Both the position numbers and the translations under genes were made by a program. 64,000 nt of DNA from Tardibacter chloracetimidivorans (lineage in GTDB: Bacteria > Pseudomonadota > Alphaproteobacteria > Sphingomonadales > Sphingomonadaceae). Where the stretch lies: the NCBI RefSeq assembly GCF_001890385.1, contig NZ_CP018221.1:1537501-1601500 (forward strand). The letters run 5' to 3'. The notes below the pieces were generated by a model, which had not been told where the DNA came from, searched no databases, and was given only the letters and a program-made list of their open reading frames with translations. Shown piece by piece: positions 57,199 through 64,000 of the stretch; position 1 is the stretch's first letter; the number at the start of each line of letters is the position of its first letter.

Positions 57199-57226
57199 CG
57201 CTCTCAAAGCAGCTGGACTTCCCGGT

Positions 57227-58087
57227 CTAAGACTCGCTTCCACCGGGTAAGCTTACACCGGCTATATGCTCGACGACCTGGCGCGCAGCGCGCGATGGCA
57301 CGGCCAGGCCGATGCCGACATTACCGCCATTGGGGCCGATGATCGCGCTGTTCACGCCGACCGCTTCGCCACGCATGTTGATCAAGGGGCCGCCCGAGTT
57401 CCCCGGGTTGATCGGCGCATCGGTCTGGATGTAGCGAGCGCCGCCGTCGGGCGAGCCGCGCAGCCCGCTGACGATTCCCGCCGTGACGGTCTGCCCCACC
57501 TCGAACGGGTTGCCGATGGCGACCACATAGTCACCGACCTGCGTCTTGTCCGAGTCACCCAACGGAAGCTGTTTCAGCCTGCGAGCTGGAATGCGCAGCA
57601 CGGCGATGTCGGACCGCGGATCGCTGCCGAGAAACTCGGCTTCGACCTGCCGATCACCAATGCCAACGGCAATGGCGCGGGCATTCTCGACGACATGGTG
57701 GTTGGTGACAACCAGACCGCGCGCGGCATCGACCACGAACCCGGAGCCCGCCGAGATCCGCGGCGCCAGTGCCTCGTCGGGCACGCCGAGGAAGAAGCGA
57801 TAATAAGGATCGCGCAGCAGCGGGTTCTGCGCATAGGGCGACGCCTGCAGCACCGCGATGTTTACCACAGCGGGCGCAACACGCTCGACAAGCGGTGCGA
57901 CCGTCAGCCGATTAAGCGGGACGGCGTCGACGGAAACCTGTGCGCTTTCCGCCCCAATCACCATGTCACGGTCGGAGTTGAGCCAAGCCACCCCCACGCC
58001 GCCGGCCACACCCGAGACCAGGCCGATCGCTGCCAGCAAGGCCAGCCAGCCGCGCGGCGGACAGAAGCCCGGTCCATGTGGGCTCAC
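57227..58087 (-). CDS. HtrA/DegP-like serine protease without PDZ domain
   Basis: 286 residues from GTG 58087 (GTGA overlap with the preceding small gene). Signal-anchor helix (LALLAAIGLVSGVAGGVGVAWL), then a trypsin-fold domain with His131 in TNHHVV, Asp160 in SDIAVLR and Ser231 in NPGNSGGPL. The protein ends right after the protease fold with no PDZ domain, unlike DegP, DegQ or DegS. Probably a periplasmic, membrane-anchored protein-quality protease. Confidence 0.9.
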   Translation of the reverse strand: MSPHGPGFCPPRGWLALLAAIGLVSGVAGGVGVAWLNSDRDMVIGAESAQVSVDAVPLNRLTVAPLVERVAPAVVNIAVLQASPYAQNPLLRDPYYRFFLGVPDEALAPRISAGSGFVVDAARGLVVTNHHVVENARAIAVGIGDRQVEAEFLGSDPRSDIAVLRIPARRLKQLPLGDSDKTQVGDYVVAIGNPFEVGQTVTAGIVSGLRGSPDGGARYIQTDAPINPGNSGGPLINMRGEAVGVNSAIIGPNGGNVGIGLAVPSRAARQVVEHIAGVSLPGGSES

Positions 58088-58329
58088 GGGCGACCATCCT
58101 CCCACTCGAGCGGGTCTGCGACCGCTGCGTCGGCGGTTTCGATGATCTCGCACAGTCGCGACACGATTGGGGACATCGGATGCGGTAGCGCCGGAAAGTC
58201 CAGCGGATCGCCGCGTGCCCGGGCGACCGCCTCGATCAGATCCGCCCGATCACCGCCGACCTCCAATATCTCGACGATAAAGTGATCCTCCAGCGAACCG
58301 GCGATTGCGATCACGTCTTCGCGCATCAT
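58084..58329 (-). CDS. 81-residue hypothetical protein in stress operon
   Basis: Starts MMREDVIAIAGSLEDHFIVE and continues IEAVARARGDPLDFPALPHPMSPIVSRLCEIIE. GGAGAG stands 5 bases before ATG 58329. The start overlaps the end of hdeD and the stop overlaps the HtrA start, so it is fully embedded in the operon. No family recognised; soluble and acidic. Confidence 0.7.
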   Translation of the reverse strand: MMREDVIAIAGSLEDHFIVEILEVGGDRADLIEAVARARGDPLDFPALPHPMSPIVSRLCEIIETADAAVADPLEWEDGRP

Positions 58330-58967
58330 GCCGTCTCTCCTTTCGTTTCCTCCGGCCGCTGGCGCAGCCGCAGCCCGAAGCCGATCAGGACCACACCGGC
58401 GATGACAGCATAGATCGCGATCGCCCATGCGACCGACAGGATCGTGGCGGGCGGATTCATATAAAGCGCCACCGGCACCGCAATCCCGAGCAATAGGGAG
58501 AGCACGCCCGAAAGCGCGAGCAGCCACTCGCCCTCGATCTCCTTGCGCAGGCGGATCGCGGCGGCGATCTCCAGCACTCCGGTGAGGATGGCCCAGGCGC
58601 TCAGCACCGACAGTGTCGCCAGAGCATAGCTGGCTGTCGCCACAAAGGGCATCAGCACGAACAAGACCGCGACCGCGAGGCCGATGATGCCGCGCAGGAT
58701 CAGCGTCCACCAGCGCTCTTCCTTTCGGGTGGCGCCGCGCACGCCAGCGATCGTCGAGAGTAGGCCATCGGCGCCGGCATAGGCGGCGAACACCATGGTG
58801 AAGGCAAACAGGGCGCTTACCGGAAACAGGAACGCGACCACGCCCAAGGTCAACGCGAGGACGCCGCGAACGACAAACCATCCCCAGTTGTGGTTGAGCA
58901 GCGGAACGCCGGGGCGGGCGTCGCTGCCCGCACCGGCATGGGGAACCGTGGCCGATATGCTCGTCAT
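58326..58967 (-). CDS. hdeD: HdeD-family acid-resistance membrane protein
   Basis: 213 residues with six transmembrane helices and the repeated HdeD/DUF308 pattern (NWGWFVVRGVLALTLGVVAFLFP, RWWTLILRGIIGLAVAVLFVLMP, WLLALSGVLSLLLGIAVPVAL). HdeD protects at high cell density and low pH in E. coli and occurs in heat-resistance islands. Start ATG 58967 with AGGAGG 7 bases upstream. Confidence 0.9.
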   Translation of the reverse strand: MTSISATVPHAGAGSDARPGVPLLNHNWGWFVVRGVLALTLGVVAFLFPVSALFAFTMVFAAYAGADGLLSTIAGVRGATRKEERWWTLILRGIIGLAVAVLFVLMPFVATASYALATLSVLSAWAILTGVLEIAAAIRLRKEIEGEWLLALSGVLSLLLGIAVPVALYMNPPATILSVAWAIAIYAVIAGVVLIGFGLRLRQRPEETKGETA

Positions 58968-58983
58968 AGCTTGGCCTCCTTCG

Positions 58984-59715
58984 TCACTCCTCACGCTGCC
59001 CGAACAGGCTCAGCAGCAGCTGGAACAGGTTGATAAGATTGAGATAGAGCGACAGCGCGCCCATCACGGCCAACTTGTCCGCCCGCTCGGTTCCAGCATA
59101 GGCCAGATACTCGCTCTTCAGGCGCTGGGTGTCCCAAGCGGTGAGCCCCGTAAACACCAGGACGCCGGCGATCGAGAAGACTAGCTGGAGCATCGAGGAC
59201 CCGAGGAACAGGTTGACGAGGCTGGCGATGACCACGCCGATCAACCCGACCATCAGGAAGGTGGACCAGCGCGACAGGTCGACGTTGGTCGTATAGCCCC
59301 ACAGGCTCATGCCCGCGAACACCGCCGCTGCGCTGAAGAAGGCGAGCGCGATGCTGGTGCCGGTGAAGATGAGGAAGATGCTCGCCATCGACACGCCCAT
59401 CACAGCTGCGAAGGCATAGAAAGCGGTTCGCGCTTGCGTGGTCGTCATCCGCTCGACGCGGAACGAGAAGAACAGCACGAACGCCAAAGGTGCGAAGATG
59501 GCCACCCACTTCAGCGGCGTACCGAAGATCGGCTGGTAAAGCGCGGGCGTGCTCGCGACCAGCAGCGCGACGAGCGCCGTGATACCGAGGCCCAGCGCCA
59601 TGTTGCGATAGACGCCGAGCATGTGCCGGCGAGGGCCTTCATCATAGATGGCTGCGCCGCCGGCGCGCGCCGGCGAAGGGGGCGGATAGGTGATAGGGTC
59701 AAAATGTCTGTTCAT
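58984..59715 (-). CDS. Bax inhibitor-1 / YccA family protein
   Basis: 243 residues with seven transmembrane helices: VYRNMALGLGITALVALLVAS, WVAIFAPLAFVLFFSFRVERMT, AFYAFAAVMGVSMASIFLIFTGTSIALAFFSAAAVFAGMSLWGYTTNVDLS and a terminal ALSLYLNLINLFQLLLSLFG. YccA-type members modulate FtsH proteolysis of membrane proteins; others conduct calcium. First gene of the stress operon, 16 bases before hdeD, and divergent from hsp20. Confidence 0.92.
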   Translation of the reverse strand: MNRHFDPITYPPPSPARAGGAAIYDEGPRRHMLGVYRNMALGLGITALVALLVASTPALYQPIFGTPLKWVAIFAPLAFVLFFSFRVERMTTTQARTAFYAFAAVMGVSMASIFLIFTGTSIALAFFSAAAVFAGMSLWGYTTNVDLSRWSTFLMVGLIGVVIASLVNLFLGSSMLQLVFSIAGVLVFTGLTAWDTQRLKSEYLAYAGTERADKLAVMGALSLYLNLINLFQLLLSLFGQREE

Positions 59716-59924
59716 GCCTCACTCCATTGATCTTCAAGTCAATGAGGCACTCGGCCGGCTTCACGTTGAAGCTGCGCGATCCTGCACCGAGCGCACTCGA
59801 TGCGGTCCGACATCGCGGAGGCTTTGCAGCCGCCGCCAGAGGGGCCCGGTCCGCAGGCAAGATCTTGTACCGCTTCTGTAAATTCAAGAGCACGCGCGGG
59901 CAAAAAGTGTGTGCGCAAAAACCT

Positions 59925-59952
59925 CTTGAAAGCCCTCGATGCCTACCTAGAT
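59925..59952 (+). promoter_or_regulatory. RpoH-like heat-shock promoter of hsp20
   Basis: CTTGAAA (59925-59931) and CCTAGAT (59946-59952) with 14 bases between. The -35 matches the sigma-32 consensus, and a near-identical pair stands before groES (63277, 63299). Predicted by eye. Confidence 0.5.
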
Positions 59953-59960
59953 TTTTGTTG

Positions 59961-60054
59961 CCGGACGCCGTTCGGGTCCGGTTGGACATAGAGAGCGTCG
60001 GCTCTCCGTTTACCGGCGCCTCTCATGCCCAGATCGCTTCATAGGAGGATTTGG
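59961..60054 (+). promoter_or_regulatory. ROSE-type RNA thermometer
   Basis: Leader of hsp20 with three hairpins: CCGGAC/GTCCGG (59961-59966, 59976-59981), GAGAGC-GTCG-GCTCTC (59991-60006), and the final one 60029-60054. In the last, CCAGAT pairs with ATTTGG, and CGCTTC pairs with GGAGG around an ATA loop with the single G60036 bulged. This is the ROSE signature UYGCU opposite the Shine-Dalgarno (AGGAGGA, 60043-60049). Heat would open the site. Confidence 0.75.
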
Positions 60055-60056
60055 AA

Positions 60057-60530
60057 ATGAGAACTAACTTTGATTTCGCGCCCTATCGGCGCTCGACCGT
60101 AGGCTTCGATCGCCTGTTCAACCTGCTCGAAGCAGGCGCGCGTGAAGACGATGGCTATCCGCCCTTCGACATCCTGAAGGATGGCGAGGACAGCTATCGC
60201 ATCACGCTGGCAGTCGCCGGCTTCCGCCCCGAAGACATCGAGGTGGTGGCGCAGCAGAACCAGCTCACCGTCACCGGCAAACGCGCCGAGGATAACGGCA
60301 AGGGCGACTATCTGCATCGCGGTATCGCCGCGCGCGCCTTCGAGCGGCGCTTCCAGCTCGCTGACTTCGTGGAAGCCGGCAATGCCAGCTTTGAGAACGG
60401 CCTGCTGAGCATCGCGCTCAAGCGTGTCGTCCCCGAGGCGATGAAGCCGCGCCGGATCGAGATCGGCGGCAGCAATGCTGCCCAGGATCAGATCGAGGCG
60501 CCCAAGGACAAGGTCCGCGAAGCGGCTTGA
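60057..60530 (+). CDS. small heat shock protein Hsp20 (IbpA type)
   Basis: 157-residue alpha-crystallin chaperone that binds unfolding proteins. N-terminal TNFDFAPYRRSTVGFDRLF typical of IbpA, crystallin domain about 35-125 (YRITLAVAGFRPEDIEVVAQQNQLTVTGK), and SFENGLLSIALKR with a terminal tail. ATG 60057 has AGGAGG 8 bases upstream; a TTG two codons earlier is unlikely. Its translation appears to be thermometer-controlled. Confidence 0.95.
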   Translation: MRTNFDFAPYRRSTVGFDRLFNLLEAGAREDDGYPPFDILKDGEDSYRITLAVAGFRPEDIEVVAQQNQLTVTGKRAEDNGKGDYLHRGIAARAFERRFQLADFVEAGNASFENGLLSIALKRVVPEAMKPRRIEIGGSNAAQDQIEAPKDKVREAA

Positions 60531-60549
60531 TCCTTAGTTTAACTGGTTT

Positions 60550-60575
60550 GCCGGCGCCGCACTCTGCGGGCCGGC
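60550..60575 (+). other. hairpin between the two hsp20 genes
   Basis: GCCGGC (60550-60555) pairs with GCCGGC (60570-60575) around an inner stem CCGC/GCGG with loop ACTCT. Very stable, no T run. Could stabilise the first transcript end or attenuate readthrough, keeping the two chaperones at different levels. Confidence 0.45.
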
Positions 60576-60614
60576 AGGCCTTTAGCCTTCCAGCCAAAAA
60601 AGGAGATGACCATC

Positions 60615-61136
60615 ATGGCTTTTCGTGATCTCATTCCCTGGAGCCGGCAGGAAAACCGGCTCCCTGTCCCGGTCAGTGCCGAGCGCGGCCGCGACAATGA
60701 TACCCACCCGCTGCTCTCGCTCCATCGCGAGGTGAACCGACTGTTCGACGACGTCTTCCGCGGCTTCGGCGTGCCCGCCTTCGCCGGCCTCGACCGCGCT
60801 GCCGGTTGGCCCCATGTGGAGCTCGGCGAGACCGACAAGGAGATCCGCGTCACGGCGGAACTGCCGGGTCTCGACGAGAAGGAGGTGGAGATTACCGTCG
60901 AAGACGGTGCGCTAACGCTTCGCGGCGAGAAGCGGTCCGAGGTCGAAGACAAGGATCGTGGCTATAGCGAGCGCAGCTACGGCCGCTTTGAACGGCGTAT
61001 CGGACTGCCCAAGGGGGTCGACCGTGACCAGGCGAACGCGACGTTCAGGAACGGCGTGTTGACGGTCACCCTGCCCAAGACGGAGGCGGCGAACGAAAAT
61101 GTCCGCCGCATCCCGGTCAATGGCAAGGCGGCGTGA
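60615..61136 (+). CDS. small heat shock protein Hsp20 (class A-like)
   Basis: 173-residue alpha-crystallin protein of a type different from its neighbour: LSLHREVNRLFDDVFRGFG start, crystallin domain WPHVELGETDKEIRVTAELPGLDEKEVEITVEDGALTLRGEK (about 66-110), FERRIGLPKGVDRDQANATFRNGVLTVTLPK, and the terminal RIPV that plays the IxI/V role in oligomer assembly. ATG 60615 with AAGGAG 9 bases upstream. Paired IbpA/HspC-like chaperones often co-assemble. Confidence 0.95.
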   Translation: MAFRDLIPWSRQENRLPVPVSAERGRDNDTHPLLSLHREVNRLFDDVFRGFGVPAFAGLDRAAGWPHVELGETDKEIRVTAELPGLDEKEVEITVEDGALTLRGEKRSEVEDKDRGYSERSYGRFERRIGLPKGVDRDQANATFRNGVLTVTLPKTEAANENVRRIPVNGKAA

Positions 61137-61142
61137 CGGTCT

Positions 61143-61166
61143 GGCCCGGAACCTCGGTTCCGGGCC
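61143..61166 (+). terminator. perfect hairpin after the second hsp20
   Basis: GGCCCGGAAC (61143-61152) with GTTCCGGGCC (61157-61166) and a CTCG tetraloop, 7 bases past the stop. No T tract follows, so it may be only a partial terminator or a processing site. Confidence 0.55.
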
Positions 61167-61230
61167 ATTCGCCAACGACAATCACACCGGGCCTGACCCG
61201 TCCAGCGCGCTGCCACGCGAGGCCTGTGCC

Positions 61231-61608
61231 ATGATAGAGCCGGTGCTGCCGGCCACTAATCAAGGCGGACGAGGCCGGCGCGAACAGTGGAAGGTTCGCT
61301 TCGCGCCTCGCTGGCGGCCAGTGGCGGATCCACTAACCGGATGGACCGGCGGCGGCGATCCGCTCGAGACGATAGAGCTGCGCTTTCCCAACTTGGAGGC
61401 GGCGGCGAACTATTGCCAGCGGCAAGGATTGCGTTTCTCAGTCCATGGAGAGGCGCGTCGCCAGCGCCCGCTTCACGCTTACCTGCCAGCGGCGCCCGCT
61501 CCAGTGCTGTGCTGCTCGCCGACAGGTCCGCATGCGCGTTGCTGCGGTGCCTATTCGATCGCTGCGGCAGAGCGTGATTGTCATCCAAGGTTCAGCGTGG
61601 CCGGTTAG
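61231..61608 (+). CDS. NDUFS4-like (complex I accessory fold) protein
   Basis: 125 residues. REQWKVRFAPRWRPVADPLTGWTGGGDPLETIELRFPNLEAAANYCQRQGLRFSVH (about 18-73) matches the NDUFS4 / ETC complex I subunit domain pattern (W, PLMGWTxxxD, F-E-A, Gxxxxv). True NDUFS4 proteins belong with the respiratory chain; this copy lies among chaperones, so a paralogue of other function is possible. The tail after about 80 is odd, with six cysteines (CCSPTGPHARCCG), not part of the family, and might reflect a frameshift. ATG 61231 with GAGG 8 bases upstream. Confidence 0.6.
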   Translation: MIEPVLPATNQGGRGRREQWKVRFAPRWRPVADPLTGWTGGGDPLETIELRFPNLEAAANYCQRQGLRFSVHGEARRQRPLHAYLPAAPAPVLCCSPTGPHARCCGAYSIAAAERDCHPRFSVAG

Positions 61609-61643
61609 ATCTCTCACCCACCAAACCAGCAACGAAAGGACGA

Positions 61644-62207
61644 ATGATGCGAAAATTGCTTCGTACAGCCGTCTTGGCCGGCGCGGCGGCAATCGCCACC
61701 GCGGGGGCGGCTATCGCGGCCGCAAACCACAACCGGGTCATGACTATCGACTTGCCCGACGGCTCGCTTGCCCGGATCGAGTACCAAGGCGATGTGGCGC
61801 CCAAGGTCACCGTTGAGCCGACGATGAGGTTCGCGCCGGTGCGATTTGCCGATCCGGCGATAACCGCCTCGTTCGCGCTGTTCGACCGGATCGCCGCCGA
61901 CATGGATCGGCAGATGGATGCGATGTTCCGCCAGGCGCGGATGCTCGAAGCGGCGGCGGCCAGAGGCGCAACGCCGGACCGGGCCGCCTTCGGCACCCTG
62001 CCGGCAGGAACCGTGAGCTATCGCTTCGTCTCTACCAGCACCGGAAACGGTACTTGCAGCCGCAGCATCCAGGTAACGTCGCTCGGCGCGGACCAGCAGC
62101 CAAAGGTCGTTTCGAGTAGTTCCGGTGACTGCGGCGCACCGTCACGCGGGCCGGTTCAAGCCGTTGTCGATCATGGCAAGCTGGCATCACCAGCGAAGAC
62201 CATTTGA
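61644..62207 (+). CDS. secreted hypothetical protein
   Basis: 187 residues with a signal peptide (RKLLRTAVLAGAAAIATAGAAIAAA) and a periplasmic domain: VMTIDLPDGSLARIEYQGDVAPKVTVEP, ALFDRIAADMDRQMDAMFRQARML and a C-terminal part with two cysteines (NGTCSRSIQV, SSGDCGAPS) that could form a disulfide. No family recognised. ATG 61644, GAAAGGA upstream. A strong terminator follows. Confidence 0.75.
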   Translation: MMRKLLRTAVLAGAAAIATAGAAIAAANHNRVMTIDLPDGSLARIEYQGDVAPKVTVEPTMRFAPVRFADPAITASFALFDRIAADMDRQMDAMFRQARMLEAAAARGATPDRAAFGTLPAGTVSYRFVSTSTGNGTCSRSIQVTSLGADQQPKVVSSSSGDCGAPSRGPVQAVVDHGKLASPAKTI

Positions 62208-62212
62208 GCGAT

Positions 62213-62244
62213 GGCCCGGGAGAAGCGATTTCTCCCGGGCCTTT
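62213..62244 (+). terminator. bidirectional terminator between convergent genes
   Basis: 12-base perfect stem GGCCCGGGAGAA / TTCTCCCGGGCC (62213-62224, 62230-62241), loop of five, followed by TTT. It sits between the secreted-protein gene and the convergent operon ending at 62251. Confidence 0.7.
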
Positions 62245-62250
62245 CACGAT

Positions 62251-62625
62251 TCACCCGCGCTGCCGATGGGACGCCCGATCCAGCGCGGCGAGGACCCGGT
62301 CGATCACGCCGGCGCTGCTCGCCGCCTTGGGAAGCTCGCGGCGCGCGAAGTGCTGCAGCCGGTCGACGTCGCGCTGCGGCAGGCGGAGCTCGATCGGCAT
62401 GGCTCCGAGACGATCGGGCGCGATCCGCTGCGCGGCCTTGCCTGAGCGCAGAAAATGATCGAGCAGCCGCTTGCGATCGGCAAAGCTCCAGCCCAGCGCC
62501 TCCAGTTCCTCGGGCGGCACCGACAGGAGCGCGAGCGCGAACTCCATGATGTCGTCGAATGGCAAGGCAATGCGGACGCGGCGGCTGCCGCGTTCGCGCC
62601 ACTTTCGCAGCGGCCCCCTCGTCAT
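62251..62625 (-). CDS. hypothetical protein downstream of usg
   Basis: 124 residues, basic: [20 protein letters not shown], then SVPPEELEALGWSFADRKRLLDHF and LPQRDVDRLQHFARRELPKAAS. Helical, possibly nucleic-acid binding; no family recognised. The ATG overlaps the usg stop, so it is the third gene of a small operon. Confidence 0.6.
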   Translation of the reverse strand: MTRGPLRKWRERGSRRVRIALPFDDIMEFALALLSVPPEELEALGWSFADRKRLLDHFLRSGKAAQRIAPDRLGAMPIELRLPQRDVDRLQHFARRELPKAASSAGVIDRVLAALDRASHRQRG

Positions 62626-62891
62626 TGCATCCTGATCACGCCATCGACGGCGCGCCACTCGGTCGGACGAACAAGCTGGTCGTGCGCGATTTGCACCGAG
62701 TGGAGCGCCGCCTCGATCTCGCGCCGCCAATGATCGAGGAAGTCGAAAAGCACCGGGAAATCGGGCGCAAGATCATACTCCTGCCAAACGTACAGCTGCA
62801 GTAGTGAAGGGGCGTCCGGCCGGTAGTAGTGCACTTCGGCGGTGGTTAGCCCATATCCCTGCAGCTGAGCGAGGAAAGCGCGATCCCTCAT
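62622..62891 (-). CDS. usg: Usg-family protein
   Basis: 89 residues matching the alphaproteobacterial Usg family: [52 protein letters not shown] covers most of the protein. The name comes from a gene upstream of trp genes; its function is unknown. Overlaps both neighbours by 4 bases. Confidence 0.88.
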   Translation of the reverse strand: MRDRAFLAQLQGYGLTTAEVHYYRPDAPSLLQLYVWQEYDLAPDFPVLFDFLDHWRREIEAALHSVQIAHDQLVRPTEWRAVDGVIRMQ

Positions 62892-63124
62892 TGAAGCCGA
62901 CTACCCGAATCCCTGCCTTCGTCGAGCGAGCGCATGGCGGCGAGCACCTCATCGATCGGTACGGCGCGTTTTGCGCCCGGGGGTTTGCGAAGCGCCGGCT
63001 TGTCTCGCACGGCAGATCGATCCGATGCCCAGGATGCGAGGATGGCACGCTTCACTTCGGGTTCCAAATCCGGATGCCGCGCAACATCAAAGGGGTGAAG
63101 AAAACGTGCGTAGGGCTGCGACAT
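62888..63124 (-). CDS. small hypothetical protein, first gene of usg operon
   Basis: 78 residues starting [21 protein letters not shown], then [25 protein letters not shown] and [19 protein letters not shown] 63124 with GGAG 8 bases upstream. Conserved-looking but unidentified. Divergent from groES across a 249-base control region. Confidence 0.7.
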   Translation of the reverse strand: MSQPYARFLHPFDVARHPDLEPEVKRAILASWASDRSAVRDKPALRKPPGAKRAVPIDEVLAAMRSLDEGRDSGSRLQ

Positions 63125-63232
63125 GGCCAAAACTCCTTTCCTTGTGTCGCTCCTTTCGTTGATGCGGGACAGACCCGCACCGGAGAATTTTGGTTCCGTT
63201 CCGAGTCTCGTCAAGAGGCAAGTTGGACCCGA

Positions 63233-63259
63233 TTGGCACTCCAACGCCAAGAGTGCCAA
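63233..63259 (+). promoter_or_regulatory. CIRCE operator of groES-groEL
   Basis: TTGGCACTC (63233-63241), 9 bases, GAGTGCCAA (63251-63259): a perfect 9-N9-9 palindrome, matching CIRCE (TTAGCACTC-N9-GAGTGCTAA) except for G in place of A at the fourth base and its mirror. Binding site of the HrcA repressor, about 115 bases before groES. Confidence 0.87.
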
Positions 63260-63276
63260 AAAATTTCATTCCGCCT

Positions 63277-63305
63277 CTTGAACGGAAAAATCGGTTTTCC
63301 TAGCT
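63277..63305 (+). promoter_or_regulatory. RpoH-like promoter of groES
   Basis: CTTGAAC (63277-63283), 15 bases, CCTAGCT (63299-63305). Nearly the same pair of hexamers as before hsp20, with one base more spacing. It lies just downstream of CIRCE, giving dual HrcA and heat-sigma control. Confidence 0.5.
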
Positions 63306-63373
63306 CAGCGAAACCTGTCGTTCGGATGAACGGCAGGGTTGTCACATCATGTTTTGCATCTGGAGGTTTTGCC

Positions 63374-63688
63374 ATGCATTTCCGCCCCTTGCACGACCGT
63401 GTGGTCGTCCGTCGCATCGACGCCGAGGAGAAGACCTCGGGCGGCATCATCATCCCTGATACCGCTAAGGAAAAACCGCAGGAAGGCGAGGTTGTCGCCG
63501 TCGGGCCGGGCGCCCGCGACGACAACGGCACTCTCGTCGAACTGTCGGTGAAGGCCGGTGATCGGATCCTGTTCGGCAAATGGTCGGGCACCGAGGTCAA
63601 GATCGATGGCGAGGATCTGCTCATCATGAAGGAGAGCGATATCCTTGGCGTGATCGACAACGTCGTGCCGCTCAAGCAGGCGGCCTGA
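63374..63688 (+). CDS. groES: co-chaperonin GroES
   Basis: 104-residue lid of the GroEL chamber: [20 protein letters not shown], mobile loop [27 protein letters not shown] and [39 protein letters not shown] lies 7 bases before ATG 63374. Alphaproteobacteria often have more than one groESL; this copy is in a stress block and may not be the main one. Confidence 0.97.
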   Translation: MHFRPLHDRVVVRRIDAEEKTSGGIIIPDTAKEKPQEGEVVAVGPGARDDNGTLVELSVKAGDRILFGKWSGTEVKIDGEDLLIMKESDILGVIDNVVPLKQAA

Positions 63689-63728
63689 TCGACCGCCCTC
63701 ATCCCTCGAACATTCAGGAAGGACATAG

Positions 63729-64000
<272 letters not shown>

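Noticed and set aside
60579-60605. Second RNA thermometer before hsp20 number two
   Set aside because: Only a weak CCTTT/AAAGG pairing with a long loop; the AAGGAG site would remain largely open.

Overview
The window is about 64 kb of GC-rich chromosomal DNA from an alphaproteobacterium, most likely a member of the Sphingomonadaceae. This rests on protein character, on gene order (rpmF-plsX-fabH; tatABC-scpAB-nagZ-SPOR-argS), on two promoters matching the alphaproteobacterial EcfG consensus, and on chains of 4-base start/stop overlaps. The genus is an inference.

Layout. 0-11 kb: housekeeping genes (tail of mtaB, ftsY, yciB, a hydrolase, fabH-plsX-rpmF, a MAPEG protein, an MBL-fold hydrolase, a pabB-pabC fusion, aatA, msrPQ). 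11.2-11.8 kb: two tiny membrane-protein genes, transcribed divergently from two good EcfG-type promoters. 11.8-21 kb: one minus-strand block for protein export (tatABC), chromosome segregation (scpAB), wall recycling (nagZ), SPOR proteins, argS and a dNTPase. 21.2-40.8 kb: the complete division and cell wall (dcw) cluster on the minus strand, mraZ-rsmH-ftsL-ftsI-murE-murF-[IS]-mraY-murD-ftsW-murG-murC-murB-ddl-ftsQ-ftsA-ftsZ. An intact IS1595-family element sits between murF and mraY, and its target duplication contains the mraY start codon. 41-51.5 kb: accessory metabolism (a GldG-like protein, cysK, an aminotransferase, arylesterase plus YbbA/YbbP-type ABC genes, succinate-semialdehyde dehydrogenase) and tRNA-Thr(GGT).

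51.9-54.7 kb carries a large serine recombinase with two small partner genes (DUF2924, DUF3489), a short distance from the tRNA. From 56 kb to the right edge almost every gene belongs to envelope or protein-folding stress: an HWE-type sensor kinase; an operon of Bax-inhibitor-1, HdeD, a small protein and a PDZ-less HtrA protease; two Hsp20 chaperones; a stray NDUFS4-like protein; a secreted protein; a Usg operon; and groES-groEL.

The control layer of this stress block can be read in the DNA. The first hsp20 has a ROSE-type RNA thermometer whose hairpin buries the ribosome binding site. groES has a CIRCE operator (TTGGCACTC-N9-GAGTGCCAA). Both genes have similar CTTGAA / CCTAG RpoH-like promoters. 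With the nearby recombinase and tRNA, this resembles in content (not proven homology) the mobile heat-resistance islands of other Proteobacteria, and it is the best candidate here for an undescribed functional module. The other standouts are the IS inside the essential dcw operon and the EcfG-controlled pair of micro-proteins.
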